A DNA stretch of 64,000 nt from Pseudooctadecabacter jejudonensis. Its GTDB lineage: Bacteria > Pseudomonadota > Alphaproteobacteria > Rhodobacterales > Rhodobacteraceae. The notes beneath the pieces were generated by a model. That model did not search any database. It was not told where the DNA came from and saw nothing but the letters and a program-made list of their open reading frames with translations. Where the stretch lies: positions 763,065 to 827,064 of the forward strand of contig NZ_FWFT01000002.1 of the NCBI RefSeq assembly GCF_900172275.1, in the 5' to 3' direction. Positions 53,098-62,482 of this stretch are shown in pieces (positions within the stretch are counted from its first letter, which is position 1; each line of letters starts with the position of its first letter). The translations under genes and the position numbers were made by a program.

Positions 53098-53826
53098 TTA
53101 AGCGTTTGGGCGGGTTGCTGCGGCGGAGCGTAATTCCGCTTGCACCGCCTCGGCTGCGGCCTTTGGGTCGGGATTTTGCCAAATCGGGCGCCCTACAACC
53201 ACGTGATCCGCGCCATTCGAAATGGCTCTGGCAGGGGTCGTGACCCGTTTTTGATCGCCCAAGTCTGCCCCTGCAGGCCGCACCCCGGGGGTCACGATCA
53301 GTTTTCCGTCTGCCTCTGGCAGGGCCCGGATCAGCGCTGCTTCTTGAGGGGAGGCGATGACGCCATCCGCGCCATTGGACAATGCTGTGCCCGCGCGTTC
53401 CTGCACCAGATCAGTGATGTCGCCGCCCTTGATGCAGGAGGCATCAAGATCAGCGCGGTCCAGCGATGTCAGGATCGTCACAGCCAGAATTTTCATATTG
53501 CTGCCGCCTTTGCCCTCTGCGGCGGCGCGGACGACATGAGGGTCGCCGTGGACTGTCAGGAAATCATGCCCGAATCGGGACAACCCGCGCACGGCGGCCT
53601 CAACCGTGGCACCGATATCGAACAGCTTCATGTCAAGAAAGATGCGTTTTCCGTGTTCATCCGAAAGTTCATTCGCGAGGGCCAGCCCGCCCCCTGTCAG
53701 CATACCAAGTCCGATTTTATAGAAGGTCGCGGCGTCACCGATTTTCTGGGCAAGCGCGAGGCCCTGCAACGCGTCCGGAACATCGAGGGCGACAATCAAC
53801 TGATCTGAGGCGTGTGCGGCGGTCAT
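53098..53826 (-). CDS. pyrF: orotidine 5'-phosphate decarboxylase
   Basis: A 242-residue TIM-barrel enzyme with LIVALDVPD at the start, the catalytic Asp-x-Lys-x-x-Asp motif in DMKLFDIG, and the phosphate-binding VVVGRPIWQNPDP near the end. It makes UMP from OMP in pyrimidine synthesis. It is transcribed away from the plus-strand gene at 53941 and toward the two small paralogs. Confidence 0.96.
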   Translation of the reverse strand: MTAAHASDQLIVALDVPDALQGLALAQKIGDAATFYKIGLGMLTGGGLALANELSDEHGKRIFLDMKLFDIGATVEAAVRGLSRFGHDFLTVHGDPHVVRAAAEGKGGSNMKILAVTILTSLDRADLDASCIKGGDITDLVQERAGTALSNGADGVIASPQEAALIRALPEADGKLIVTPGVRPAGADLGDQKRVTTPARAISNGADHVVVGRPIWQNPDPKAAAEAVQAELRSAAATRPNA

Positions 53827-53940
53827 GGCGGGGCTCCGTGATGGTTGCGTGCCTTTTAGGCGGGGTCATCTGATCCCACAAGATGGGAACTTTGTGCCAG
53901 AGGGCATCGTTGGAGAGGCGTAACAAGAGCGGAGAGTACC

Positions 53941-54321
53941 ATGTCAGATCAAACACCGAACGCATCCACGTCCACATCCAGAACCAGCGTGTTTTGGATC
54001 ATAGTGGTCCTTTTTGTGGCTGTTGCTTTGATCATGTCCGTGGCGCTGATCTTTTTGGAAAGAAACACGACGCCGACGACGGGCACGGCAAACAGTTCGA
54101 CCGAAGAGGTCGGGCCTGCCGCTACAGGTGTCGTTGATACCACCGGCGCTGGGCTGTTGGAGGACGAAGGCGTGGACAGCGCGCTGGAAAACGGTGCTGG
54201 CGCAAATATGGGCGGTGACGTCCAGGGGAGCGTGGCCACCACAGACGAGGCACCTGACCGGGGCGTGACAGACACCGAACCACGTGTTCAGGGGGATGTA
54301 ACGCCGGACATCGAAAACTAA
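53941..54321 (+). CDS. small single-pass membrane protein with an acidic tail
   Basis: A 126-residue protein with one membrane helix (residues 18-41, VFWIIVVLFVAVALIM) and a Ser/Thr/Glu/Asp-rich tail that looks disordered and would face the periplasm or outside. No known domain. A GGAGAGTACC site precedes the ATG. It is followed by a hairpin and then clpB. Function unknown. Confidence 0.65.
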   Translation: MSDQTPNASTSTSRTSVFWIIVVLFVAVALIMSVALIFLERNTTPTTGTANSSTEEVGPAATGVVDTTGAGLLEDEGVDSALENGAGANMGGDVQGSVATTDEAPDRGVTDTEPRVQGDVTPDIEN

Positions 54322-54326
54322 TAACA

Positions 54327-54352
54327 GCGGCCCGTCAGGTTTTTGGCGGGCC
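54327..54352 (+). terminator. hairpin after the small membrane-protein gene
   Basis: GGCCCG pairs with CGGGCC across a 12-base T-rich loop, ten bases after the stop. The following T-run is weak (TCTTGAT). Confidence 0.5.
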
Positions 54353-54353
54353 T

Positions 54354-54382
54354 CTTGATATCTGTTGGGGACTTTCCCATTT
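54354..54382 (+). promoter_or_regulatory. heat-shock (RpoH-type) promoter candidate for clpB
   Basis: CTTGAT, then 16 bases, then CCCATTT, resembling the sigma-32 pattern CTTGAA/CCCCATNT. It lies about 80 bases before the clpB start. Confidence 0.4.
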
Positions 54383-54459
54383 CTTGACTGAGGCCCTACC
54401 TTTCCTGTGCCGCCAAGCGGGCAGTTCATTTTCGGGGCGCTTGAAAAAGGAGAGACGCT

Positions 54460-57072
54460 ATGAACTTGGACAAGTTCACGGAGCGGTCGCGTGGTTTCAT
54501 TCAATCCGCGCAGACGATTGCATTGCGGGACAGCCATCAGCGGTTGACCCCCGAACATCTGCTAAAGGCATTGCTTGACGATGATCAGGGCCTTGCTGCC
54601 AACCTGATCAATGCGTCAGGAGGCAACGCAAAGCAGGTGCACCAAAACACTGAAATTGCGTTGGGCAAGCTGCCTAAAGTCACCGGTGACGCGGGTCAGG
54701 TCTATATGGATGCGACGACTGGCAAGGTCTTGGCCGAGGCTGAAAAGCTGGCCAAGAAAGCCGGCGATAGTTTTGTGCCCGTTGAGAGGGTGCTCATGGC
54801 GCTGTCGATGGTCAAATCGAAGGCGAAAGAGGCGCTGGATGCCGGCAAGGTGACGGCCCAAGGGTTGAACGCCGCGATCAATGATATCCGCAAAGGTCGC
54901 ACTGCGGACAGTGCGTCAGCCGAAGACGGCTATGATGCGCTGAAGAAATACGCGATGGATCTGACGGCCCGTGCCCGCGAAGGCCGCATTGACCCGATCA
55001 TCGGGCGGGATGAGGAAATCCGCCGCGCCATGCAGGTGCTGTCGCGCCGGACCAAAAACAATCCCGTGCTGATCGGTGAGCCGGGGGTGGGTAAAACCGC
55101 GATTGCCGAGGGCTTGGCCCTTCGTATTATTGACGGTGACGTGCCGGAATCCCTGCGCAACAAATCCCTGTTGTCGCTTGATATGGGCGCGCTGATTGCA
55201 GGCGCGAAGTATCGGGGTGAGTTTGAGGAACGTCTGAAAGCCGTGCTGTCCGAAGTGTCCGAGGCTGCGGGCGAAGTGATCTTGTTCATCGACGAAATGC
55301 ACACCCTTGTGGGGGCGGGCAAAGGCGACGGTGCCATGGATGCCGCGAACCTGATCAAGCCTGCGCTGGCGCGCGGTGAATTGCACTGCATTGGTGCGAC
55401 CACGCTTGATGAATATCGCAAGTATGTCGAAAAAGACGCGGCTTTGGCCCGCCGGTTCCAGCCGCTTGTCGTGCAGGAACCCACGGTCGAAGACACCGTT
55501 TCGATTTTGCGCGGCATCAAGGAAAAGTACGAATTGCACCACGGTGTGCGGATTTCCGACAGCGCCTTGGTCTCTGCCGCGACCTTGTCGCACCGCTATA
55601 TCACGGATCGGTTTTTGCCGGATAAGGCGATTGATTTGGTGGATGAGGCCGCGTCGCGCCTGCGGATGGAGGTCGACAGCAAACCAGAGGAACTTGACGC
55701 GCTGGACCGGCAGGTGTTGCAGCTTCAGATTGAGGTGGAGGCCCTGCGGCTTGAGGATGATCAAGCCTCCAAAGACCGTCTTGTGAAACGCGAAAAAGAA
55801 TTGGCCGATCTGCAGGACCGCTCAGCCGAGATGACGGCCAAGTGGCAGGCAGAGCGTGACAAGCTGGAAGGCGCACGTGAGCTGAAAGAACAGTTGGACC
55901 GCGCCCGTGCCGATCTGGATATCGCCAAGCGCGAAGGCAATCTGGCCAAGGCCGGTGAGCTGTCTTACGGCGTCATCCCAGCGTTGGAAAAGCAGTTGGG
56001 TGAGGCCGAGGAGGCCGACGACCTGATGGTCGAGGAAGCTGTGCGGCCCGAACAGATCGCATCCGTGGTGGAACGGTGGACGGGTGTGCCCGTCGCCAAG
56101 ATGCTGGAAGGCGAACGTGAAAAACTGCTGCGCATGGAAGACGGCCTGCACAAGCGGGTCATCGGCCAGAATGCGGCGGTCCGTGCCGTGGCCAATGCTG
56201 TCCGCCGTGCGCGTGCGGGTTTGAACGATGAGAACCGCCCGCTGGGGTCGTTCCTGTTTCTGGGGCCAACGGGTGTCGGTAAGACTGAGCTGACCAAGGC
56301 CGTGGCCGAGTTCCTGTTTGACGATGACAACGCCATGGTGCGCATCGACATGTCCGAGTTTATGGAGAAACACGCGGTCGCTCGTCTGATCGGCGCACCG
56401 CCCGGATATGTGGGGTATGACGAAGGTGGCGTGCTGACTGAGGCCGTTCGGCGGCGCCCGTACCAAGTCATCTTGTTTGATGAGGTCGAAAAAGCGCATC
56501 CGGACGTCTTCAATGTCTTGTTGCAAGTGCTGGATGACGGTGTGCTGACCGACGGTCAGGGCCGCACGGTCGATTTCAAACAGACGTTGATCATCCTGAC
56601 ATCGAACCTCGGAAGCCAAGCCCTTAGCCAACTGCCCGAAGGTGGGGACAGTGCCACGGCGAGGCGTGATGTGATGGACGCAGTGCGAGCCCATTTCCGG
56701 CCTGAGTTCCTGAACCGGCTGGACGAAACGGTCATCTTTGACCGGCTTGCCCGCGCGGATATGGACGGCATCGTTGATATCCAGATGGTGCGGCTGTTGA
56801 AACGTTTGGCCGCCCGTAAGATCACGCTTGATCTTGATGACGGCGCCCGCAAATGGCTGGCCGATGAAGGGTACGATCCGGTGTTTGGGGCACGTCCGCT
56901 TAAACGGGTCATCCAGCGGGCGTTGCAGGACCCACTGGCAGAGATGTTGCTGGCCGGCGATATTCTGGATGGAGCGACCGTTCCGGTCAGCGCCGGCAGC
57001 GATGGTCTGATCGTGGGCGACCGCATCAGCGCCTCAAACCGGCCCAAACCGGATGAAGCCACGGTCCACTGA
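54460..57072 (+). CDS. clpB: ATP-dependent disaggregase ClpB
   Basis: An 870-residue Hsp100 protein with the complete plan: N-domain (residues 1-145), first AAA+ module (GEPGVGKT Walker A, FIDEMHT Walker B), coiled-coil middle domain (about residues 405-525) and second AAA+ module ([14 protein letters not shown]). The pore loop [10 protein letters not shown] and arginine fingers are present. With DnaK it resolves protein aggregates in the cytosol. The AAAGGAGAGACGCT site supports the ATG. Confidence 0.97.
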   Translation: MNLDKFTERSRGFIQSAQTIALRDSHQRLTPEHLLKALLDDDQGLAANLINASGGNAKQVHQNTEIALGKLPKVTGDAGQVYMDATTGKVLAEAEKLAKKAGDSFVPVERVLMALSMVKSKAKEALDAGKVTAQGLNAAINDIRKGRTADSASAEDGYDALKKYAMDLTARAREGRIDPIIGRDEEIRRAMQVLSRRTKNNPVLIGEPGVGKTAIAEGLALRIIDGDVPESLRNKSLLSLDMGALIAGAKYRGEFEERLKAVLSEVSEAAGEVILFIDEMHTLVGAGKGDGAMDAANLIKPALARGELHCIGATTLDEYRKYVEKDAALARRFQPLVVQEPTVEDTVSILRGIKEKYELHHGVRISDSALVSAATLSHRYITDRFLPDKAIDLVDEAASRLRMEVDSKPEELDALDRQVLQLQIEVEALRLEDDQASKDRLVKREKELADLQDRSAEMTAKWQAERDKLEGARELKEQLDRARADLDIAKREGNLAKAGELSYGVIPALEKQLGEAEEADDLMVEEAVRPEQIASVVERWTGVPVAKMLEGEREKLLRMEDGLHKRVIGQNAAVRAVANAVRRARAGLNDENRPLGSFLFLGPTGVGKTELTKAVAEFLFDDDNAMVRIDMSEFMEKHAVARLIGAPPGYVGYDEGGVLTEAVRRRPYQVILFDEVEKAHPDVFNVLLQVLDDGVLTDGQGRTVDFKQTLIILTSNLGSQALSQLPEGGDSATARRDVMDAVRAHFRPEFLNRLDETVIFDRLARADMDGIVDIQMVRLLKRLAARKITLDLDDGARKWLADEGYDPVFGARPLKRVIQRALQDPLAEMLLAGDILDGATVPVSAGSDGLIVGDRISASNRPKPDEATVH

Positions 57073-57087
57073 TCCAGCTGAGATGTG

Positions 57088-57116
57088 AAAGCCCTTCGAT
57101 CAAATCGGGGGGCTTT
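57088..57116. terminator. bidirectional hairpin terminator after clpB
   Basis: A 13-base stem (AAAGCCCTTCGAT paired with ATCGGGGGGCTTT, two G-U pairs) with a CAA loop, then TTTGC on the plus strand. It lies between convergent clpB and the SDR gene. Confidence 0.8.
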
Positions 57117-57118
57117 TG

Positions 57119-57865
57119 CTATTTGCGCAAGGCGGGCAGGCCGACGCCCGTGGCCTCAAATCCGCCATCTGCGGCGATGGTTTGACCAGTGACGAAGCTC
57201 GCCTTGTCACTCAGTAAAAAAGCGATCACGTCGGCAATTTCGCGTTCGGATCCGTACCGGTTCAGCGGAATGGCATCGTGGTAGGCATCAATGATGTCCT
57301 GGCTGTGCACCGCCATTGCCAGCTTTGTTTTCACAGGCCCCGGGCAGACTGCATTGGCGCGAATGCCGTATTCGCCCAGCTCCACCGCCTGTTGCAGGGT
57401 CAACTGGATCACTGCGGCCTTCGACGTGCCGTATGCCACCCGTAAGGTCGACGCGCGCAGGCCGGAAATGCTGGCGATGTTCACGATCGCCCCACGGCTG
57501 TCCTTTAACGCAGGCGTTGCGGCCTGCGTGCACAGAAACACACCGTCCAGATTGGTCTCCATCACCGTTTTCCAACGGTCGAATCCCGTCTCTTCGATCG
57601 GGCCGAAATCCGCGACACCTGCATTGTTCACCAAACCGTCGATGCGTCCGAAATGGCGCAAAGTTTCGGTGATCATTCCATCAACCGCGTCCGGATCGGA
57701 CACGTCGCAAAAAATGCCGTGGACATTGTCGCGGGTCGTCACTGCCTCGGCCAAGGCATCGCCGTCGCGGTCAACCAACGCAACCTGCCATCCGGCCTCG
57801 ATCAGAACATCTGCAGTGGCCAACCCAATGCCGCGCGCGGCGCCTGTAATAAGTGCTGTTTTCAT
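57119..57865 (-). CDS. short-chain dehydrogenase/reductase
   Basis: A 248-residue SDR with GAARGIG coenzyme motif, NNAGVAD, catalytic Ser in ASISG and YGTSK, and the C-terminal VTGQTIAADGGF. The Asp after the second strand (LVDRDGD) suggests NAD rather than NADP. Substrate unknown. The ATG at 57865 begins directly before the Rossmann strand; the extended frame adds sequence without homology. Confidence 0.9.
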   Translation of the reverse strand: MKTALITGAARGIGLATADVLIEAGWQVALVDRDGDALAEAVTTRDNVHGIFCDVSDPDAVDGMITETLRHFGRIDGLVNNAGVADFGPIEETGFDRWKTVMETNLDGVFLCTQAATPALKDSRGAIVNIASISGLRASTLRVAYGTSKAAVIQLTLQQAVELGEYGIRANAVCPGPVKTKLAMAVHSQDIIDAYHDAIPLNRYGSEREIADVIAFLLSDKASFVTGQTIAADGGFEATGVGLPALRK

Positions 57866-57905
57866 AGTCGGCATCCTGTCCGGCCAAGCGGGCCATGTAA
57901 ACGAA

Positions 57906-57931
57906 AAAGGGCCGCCCGAGGGCGACCCTTT
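57906..57931 (-). terminator. hairpin terminator of the fasciclin gene
   Basis: AAAGGG/CCCTTT with an inner GCC/GGC stem, followed on the minus strand by TTTCG, 20 bases after the fasciclin-protein stop. Confidence 0.65.
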
Positions 57932-57950
57932 CGTTGGATCGGACAAGGCC

Positions 57951-58427
57951 TTATTCGGGGATGAGGACCGTGTCGATCACGTGGATCACGCCGTTGGATG
58001 CCTCAACATCTGCGGTCACAACGGTGGCGTCGTTGATCATCACGCTGTCGCCCAAGGATACGGTGATCTCTGCGCCGTTTACAGTCGGGGCCATCATGCC
58101 GTCGGACAGATCACCGGACATCACTTTACCGGCCACGACGTGGTACGTCAGGATTGCGGTCAGCGCTTCTGTGTCTTCCAACAGGCCCTCAACGGTGCCT
58201 TCGGGCAGGGCTGCAAAGGCCTCATCCGTGGGGGCAAAAACGGTCAGCGGGCCGTCACCCTTGAGGGTTTCAACCAAGCCAGCGGCCTCAGCAGCGGCCA
58301 GCAATGTGGTGAAGGACCCTGCCTCTGCGGCGGTGTCCACGATGTCCTTGGAATGACCGTCAGCGAATGCGGACGATGCAGTCAGGGCGAGGGTGGCAGT
58401 GGCTGCCATAAAAGTACGACGAAGCAT
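57951..58427 (-). CDS. secreted fasciclin (FAS1) domain protein
   Basis: A 158-residue protein with a signal peptide (residues 1-22, ending SSAFA) and one FAS1 domain showing [29 protein letters not shown] and the final [16 protein letters not shown]1 domains mediate adhesion or protein binding outside the cell; single-domain members are common in marine bacteria. AAAAGGAGAAACTT precedes the ATG. It has its own terminator, so it is transcribed alone. Confidence 0.92.
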   Translation of the reverse strand: MLRRTFMAATATLALTASSAFADGHSKDIVDTAAEAGSFTTLLAAAEAAGLVETLKGDGPLTVFAPTDEAFAALPEGTVEGLLEDTEALTAILTYHVVAGKVMSGDLSDGMMAPTVNGAEITVSLGDSVMINDATVVTADVEASNGVIHVIDTVLIPE

Positions 58428-58607
58428 AAGTTTCTCCTTTTATAGGTTAGACACCTCGTTGGTATCGAAAGGGAATACGTCGGCGGAGCGCTTTGGTTCA
58501 GCGGGGTTTTCCGCCGCTGGGGTTTGACGACATCGCGTCCCGCGCTAAGCCGCGCGCGTGTGGTCATTCCAGTCACAAACTTGTGATCGGTTGCGGAATT
58601 CGCCGGT

Positions 58608-58638
58608 TGATCCAGCCGGTTTTTGCCAATGATATAAC
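58608..58638 (+). promoter_or_regulatory. possible RpoE-type promoter
   Basis: TGATCC, 19 bases, then TATAAC, about 70 bases before the FMN glutamate synthase-like gene. It resembles the pattern found ahead of rpoE. Weak on its own. Confidence 0.3.
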
Positions 58639-58707
58639 GGCCTGTTCAGTTGACGTTACCCCTCCGAACGGGTCTGCTGGGAACAACGTCAGTCAAAAGG
58701 CCTCGCC

Positions 58708-60192
58708 ATGTTTTCCAGTTTTTCCATGAACGTCTTCGAAGGCTTGGCAGTCGCCTTGATCGTGGCCGTTGGTGTGATCTTCGCCGTGCTGGCCGTGATG
58801 TTTGTGATCGATCGGTCCCAGACCCACGATGCCATCCGCCGCAATTATCCGGTGGTTGGACGGTTTCGGTATTTGTTTTCTGCCTTGGGGGAATTCTTCC
58901 GCCAATATTTCTTTGCAATGGACCGTGAGGAATTGCCCTTCAACCGCGCCCAACGGGATTGGGTCAAACATGCCGCCGAAGGCAAGGGCAACACCGTGGC
59001 CTTTGGATCGACGCGCAACCTCATGACGCCGGGCACCCCGATTTTCACCAATGCCGCCTTTCCGCCGCTTGATGATCAATTTGCCAAGACCGAAAGCCTC
59101 GTGATCGGCGGGGGCGCCCGTGAACCCTATGCAGCACCCTCCATCTTTAATCTCAGCGGAATGTCCTATGGGGCGATCTCCAAACCCGCAGTGCAGGCAC
59201 TGTCACGGGGATGCGCGAAAGCAGGCATCTGGATGAACACAGGCGAAGGTGGCTTGTCGCCCTACCACCTCGAAGGTGGCTGCGACATCGTCTTTCAGAT
59301 GGGAACGGCCAAATACGGTGTGCGGGATGCGGATGGCAACCTTGACGATGATGCCTTGCGCAAAATCGCGGCGCATCCAACGGTCAAGATGATCGAAATC
59401 AAGCTGGCCCAAGGGGCCAAGCCCGGCAAAGGCGGCATCTTGCCCGCCGCAAAGATCAGCTCTGAAATTGCCGAAATCCGCGGGTTGCCCAAGGGGCAAG
59501 ATGGCATCAGCCCAAACCGCCACGCCGAGGTTGATGATTGGCATGACCTGCTGAATTTCATCGCCCATGTGCGCACCGTCTCTGGTTTGCCAACAGGCAT
59601 CAAAACCGTCATGGGCGCCGAGGCGGCCTTTGCAGAGTTCTTCGATACAATCGTCGAACGCGGCGCAGACCTTGCGCCCGACTTTATTACGCTGGACGGG
59701 GGCGAGGGCGGCACTGGCGCATCTCCGATGCCATTGATGGATCTCGTCGGCGTCTCCATCCGTGAGGCCTTGCCGCGCGTGACCGCCATGCGCAACGAAC
59801 GCGGCCTGAAGGACCGCATTCGGATCGTGGCATCGGGCAAATTGGTAAATCCAGGCGATGTGGCATGGGCGTTGTGTGCTGGTGCCGATTTTGTCACCTC
59901 GGCGCGGGGCTTTATGTTTTCGCTGGGCTGTATTCAGGCCCTGAAATGCAACAAGAATACTTGCCCCACAGGCATCACCACCCACGATCCACGCTTTCAA
60001 AAAGGTCTGGTTCCGGCTGAAAAATACGACCGCGTGGCCGCCTACGCCAAAAGCCTCATTAAAGAGGTGGAAACCATCGCCCATTCTGTCGGCGTTTCTG
60101 AGCCCCGCAAAATGCGCCGCGATCATGTGCGCATTGTGCAGGCGGACGGCACCAGCGTTCAACTGTCCAAACTCTACCCCGTAGAGGCATAG
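58708..60192 (+). CDS. membrane-anchored FMN-binding glutamate synthase family protein
   Basis: A 494-residue protein. A membrane helix (residues 12-34) precedes an FMN-binding TIM barrel of the glutamate synthase (GltB central) type: SGMSYGAISKPAVQALSRG, MNTGEGGLSPYH, DFITLDGGEGGTGASP and a cluster motif LGCIQALKCNKNTCPTG with cysteines in the 3Fe-4S pattern Cx5Cx4C. It lacks the glutaminase domain of true GOGAT, so the reaction is uncertain; known relatives include methylamine-glutamate and archaeal-type synthases. The membrane anchor suggests electrons come from or go to a membrane carrier. Confidence 0.85.
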   Translation: MFSSFSMNVFEGLAVALIVAVGVIFAVLAVMFVIDRSQTHDAIRRNYPVVGRFRYLFSALGEFFRQYFFAMDREELPFNRAQRDWVKHAAEGKGNTVAFGSTRNLMTPGTPIFTNAAFPPLDDQFAKTESLVIGGGAREPYAAPSIFNLSGMSYGAISKPAVQALSRGCAKAGIWMNTGEGGLSPYHLEGGCDIVFQMGTAKYGVRDADGNLDDDALRKIAAHPTVKMIEIKLAQGAKPGKGGILPAAKISSEIAEIRGLPKGQDGISPNRHAEVDDWHDLLNFIAHVRTVSGLPTGIKTVMGAEAAFAEFFDTIVERGADLAPDFITLDGGEGGTGASPMPLMDLVGVSIREALPRVTAMRNERGLKDRIRIVASGKLVNPGDVAWALCAGADFVTSARGFMFSLGCIQALKCNKNTCPTGITTHDPRFQKGLVPAEKYDRVAAYAKSLIKEVETIAHSVGVSEPRKMRRDHVRIVQADGTSVQLSKLYPVEA

Positions 60193-60197
60193 GTTCC

Positions 60198-60244
60198 GGC
60201 TTCTTTGGGTCACAAATACCTCGGGGGAGGGCCGTAGGCCCGGG
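60198..60244. repeat. dispersed intergenic element, copy C (inverted)
   Basis: Read on the minus strand it gives GGCCCTCCCCCGAGG then TATTTGTGACCCAAAGAAG, closely matching copy B at 51043-51080. It directly follows the glutamate synthase-like gene and touches the tandem hairpin repeat. Confidence 0.6.
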
Positions 60245-60325
60245 GGCAGCGCCCCCTAACAAAAACATGGGCAGCGCCCCCTAACAAACACATGGGCAGC
60301 GCCCCCCAAACAAACACGCAGCGCT
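60244..60325. repeat. 25-base tandem hairpin repeat
   Basis: GGGCAGCGCCCC followed by a C/T/A-rich linker is repeated at 60244, 60269 and 60294 (exact 25-base period), with a degenerate fourth unit at about 60318. Each unit folds as a short GGGC/GCCC hairpin. The 304-base gap 60193-60496 otherwise holds the element above and an unremarkable stretch before msrP. Confidence 0.75.
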
Positions 60326-60496
60326 CTCAACATGTCGACCTTAAATAGCGCCCGCCGGGCGCGCTGGTCGGATGGGCAACGCCCATTCGAACTCAGAAAC
60401 ATTACAGGCCCCCCGCGAAGACGTGACAACGGATTAGGTGACCTCGCCACAATCGCCCTATATAGAACTCTAAGCTTAATGAACCGGAGGCCCCCA

Positions 60497-61390
60497 ATGG
60501 CGTATCGCTGGAAAAACACACTCACACAGGCCGACGTTACGCCGAAACATCTGTGGATGAACCGTCGCGCCGTTCTTGCAGGGCTTGCGGGGGCCGGCGC
60601 CTTGGGTGGAACAGTCCATGCCCAAGAAACGCTTGAGCCGAACACCTTGGAAGAGATCCGGTCCTACAACAACTTCTATGAATTCGGCACCGGCAAGTCT
60701 GATCCGGCTGCCAACGCGGGTGACATGGTCACCGACCCGTGGGAGGTGACGGTCGATGGTCTCGTCGACAATCCCGGCACCTATGCGCTGCAAGACCTCA
60801 TCGGCGATCTGACGGTCGAAGAACGCATCTACCGGTTCCGCTGTGTTGAAGCTTGGGCGATGGTGATCCCGTGGAATGGATTTGAACTGGCCGACCTGCT
60901 GAACAAAGTCGGCGTCAAGGAAGGCGCCACCCATGTGGCGTTCGAAACCGCTGTGATCCCTGAGGTGATGCCAGGTGTGCGCCGCCGTGTCATCGATTTC
61001 CCCTATGTCGAAGGCCTGCGTCTGGATGAGGCGATGCACCCGCTGACGATGATGGCCACCGGCATTTACGGCGAACCGATGGCCAACCAGAACGGCGCGC
61101 CCATGCGCTTGGTTGTGCCATGGAAGTACGGGTTCAAATCCATCAAGTCGATCGTGCGCATTACTTTGACAGACGAACAGCCCCCCGCGACGTGGAACAT
61201 CATCAACCCCCGCGAATACGGGTTTTATTCCAACGTGAACCCGCAGGTGGACCACCCGCGGTGGAGCCAGGCATCGCACCGCGTGATCGGGGGCGGGCTG
61301 TTCTCCGCGCGTGAGGACACGCTGATGTTCAACGGCTACCCCGAAGTTGCATCGCTTTATGACGGGATGGATTTGACCGTCGATTACTAA
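60497..61390 (+). CDS. msrP: MsrP, periplasmic methionine-sulfoxide reductase catalytic subunit
   Basis: A 297-residue molybdopterin protein of the sulfite-oxidase fold. A twin-arginine signal ([11 protein letters not shown], residues 22-32) precedes the mature part; Cys116 in FRCVEAW is the molybdenum ligand. It repairs oxidised methionines of periplasmic proteins with electrons from the membrane heme protein MsrQ, encoded downstream. CCGGAGGCCCCC supports the ATG at 60497; the upstream frame from 60332 is not protein-like. Confidence 0.95.
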   Translation: MAYRWKNTLTQADVTPKHLWMNRRAVLAGLAGAGALGGTVHAQETLEPNTLEEIRSYNNFYEFGTGKSDPAANAGDMVTDPWEVTVDGLVDNPGTYALQDLIGDLTVEERIYRFRCVEAWAMVIPWNGFELADLLNKVGVKEGATHVAFETAVIPEVMPGVRRRVIDFPYVEGLRLDEAMHPLTMMATGIYGEPMANQNGAPMRLVVPWKYGFKSIKSIVRITLTDEQPPATWNIINPREYGFYSNVNPQVDHPRWSQASHRVIGGGLFSAREDTLMFNGYPEVASLYDGMDLTVDY

Positions 61391-61466
61391 GCCCCACACT
61401 CGCCCCTCGTCGTGCCGCTTGATCTGACAACAGATGCTTTGCACAGCCGAGCGGTATTTGAAGTAG

Positions 61467-61688
61467 GGAATTTTAGGATTAGACCTCTGGGCCGACGCAG
61501 AGGCCTTTTGGTCCGCCGTTGGTGGTCCCGATCTGACCTCTGTTGTACGCCCTTATGTGAATATGTCGACCGCCTTGTGTGAGGACCAATCCCAACGTTG
61601 CATGGCCCGTATGGTCATTGATGAAACCTACCGCGGTGGGGGCAACAGCGACTTCAATCCCTACCTGTGCAGCCAAGCCCTGCGCTGA
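61467..61688 (+). pseudogene. possible gene remnant between msrP and msrQ
   Basis: A plus-strand frame open from 61467 to a stop at 61688 encodes about 73 residues with a protein-like composition (DAEAFWSAVGGPDL, then three cysteines in LCEDQSQRC and YLCSQ). No start codon opens the frame apart from an internal ATG at 61563, and the family is not recognised. It may be the tail of a decayed gene or an undescribed tiny gene. It lies in the 428-base gap 61391-61818, which also has a CCTCTG/CAGAGG hairpin with CCTTTTGG at about 61484-61507. Confidence 0.35.
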
Positions 61689-61818
61689 TCGGGGTGGAAC
61701 GCACCTCTGAAACAAGTCCTCACCTTCGTGTTGGTCAGCTGACAAAAGGGTTCCATCTGAACCTTTTGGTGTCCAAATGGGTTCAAAGTATGCAGACCCA
61801 CATAAAAGGTGCGCCCCT

Positions 61819-62445
61819 ATGACCGCGATTGTCGACCCGATCAACCGATTTGCCCGCAAGGTGCCGACATGGGTTGTCTATATAGGGTATCTGCTGCCGA
61901 TCCCGTTCTTCTTCTATCTTGCCGCAACGGGCGGCATGGGGGTTGAGCCGATCAATGCCCTGGAACGTGAGATGGGCGAGATTGCGTTGCAGCTGTTGAT
62001 CATCGGTCTCGCGATCACGCCGCTTCGCAAACATGCCGGATTGAACCTACTGAAGTTTCGCCGCGCCATCGGCGTGCTGGCTTTTGTCTACGTGGGTGTT
62101 CACCTTGGAATTTGGGTGGTGTTGGATATGTCGCTGCGCTGGGAACAGATGTGGGGAGATATCTGGAAACGGCCCTATATCACGATCGGCATGATCGCGT
62201 TTTTGGCGATGATTCCATTGGCCGCGACGTCCAACAATTACTCTGTGCGAAAAATGGGCGCCACCGCATGGCGGAAGATGCACAAACTGGTCTATCCGAT
62301 CGCCGCCTTGGGGGCCGTCCACTTCATCATGGTCCAAAAAGTGTGGGAGGCCGAGCCGCTGATCTACCTTGCCGTGATCCTCGGCCTTGTGGGGCTGCGT
62401 TACATCCCGTCACAAAAAGCGACTGGCGTTGCGTCCAAAGGTTGA
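61819..62445 (+). CDS. msrQ: MsrQ, heme-binding membrane subunit of the MsrPQ system
   Basis: A 208-residue inner-membrane protein with about six hydrophobic helices and the ferric-reductase-like FRRAIGVLAFVYVGVHL and WRKMHKLVYPIAALGAVHF segments, whose histidines are the likely heme ligands. It passes electrons from the quinone pool to MsrP. The ATG at 61819 follows AAAAGGTGCGCC; the ATG at 61777 would add a polar tail. It is unusually far (428 bases) from msrP. Confidence 0.92.
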   Translation: MTAIVDPINRFARKVPTWVVYIGYLLPIPFFFYLAATGGMGVEPINALEREMGEIALQLLIIGLAITPLRKHAGLNLLKFRRAIGVLAFVYVGVHLGIWVVLDMSLRWEQMWGDIWKRPYITIGMIAFLAMIPLAATSNNYSVRKMGATAWRKMHKLVYPIAALGAVHFIMVQKVWEAEPLIYLAVILGLVGLRYIPSQKATGVASKG

Positions 62446-62482
62446 TAGCGTCGCGCCATGATCTGATCATGGGACGACTGCG

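Noticed and set aside
52763..53182. 139-residue version of the second small paralog
   Set aside because: The upstream part overlaps the end of pyrF and has no similarity to the paralog; the ATG at 52939 has its own ribosome site.
60244..60325. CRISPR-like array
   Set aside because: The repeats are direct tandem units with a 25-base period and no unique spacers; only three to four units and no cas genes.
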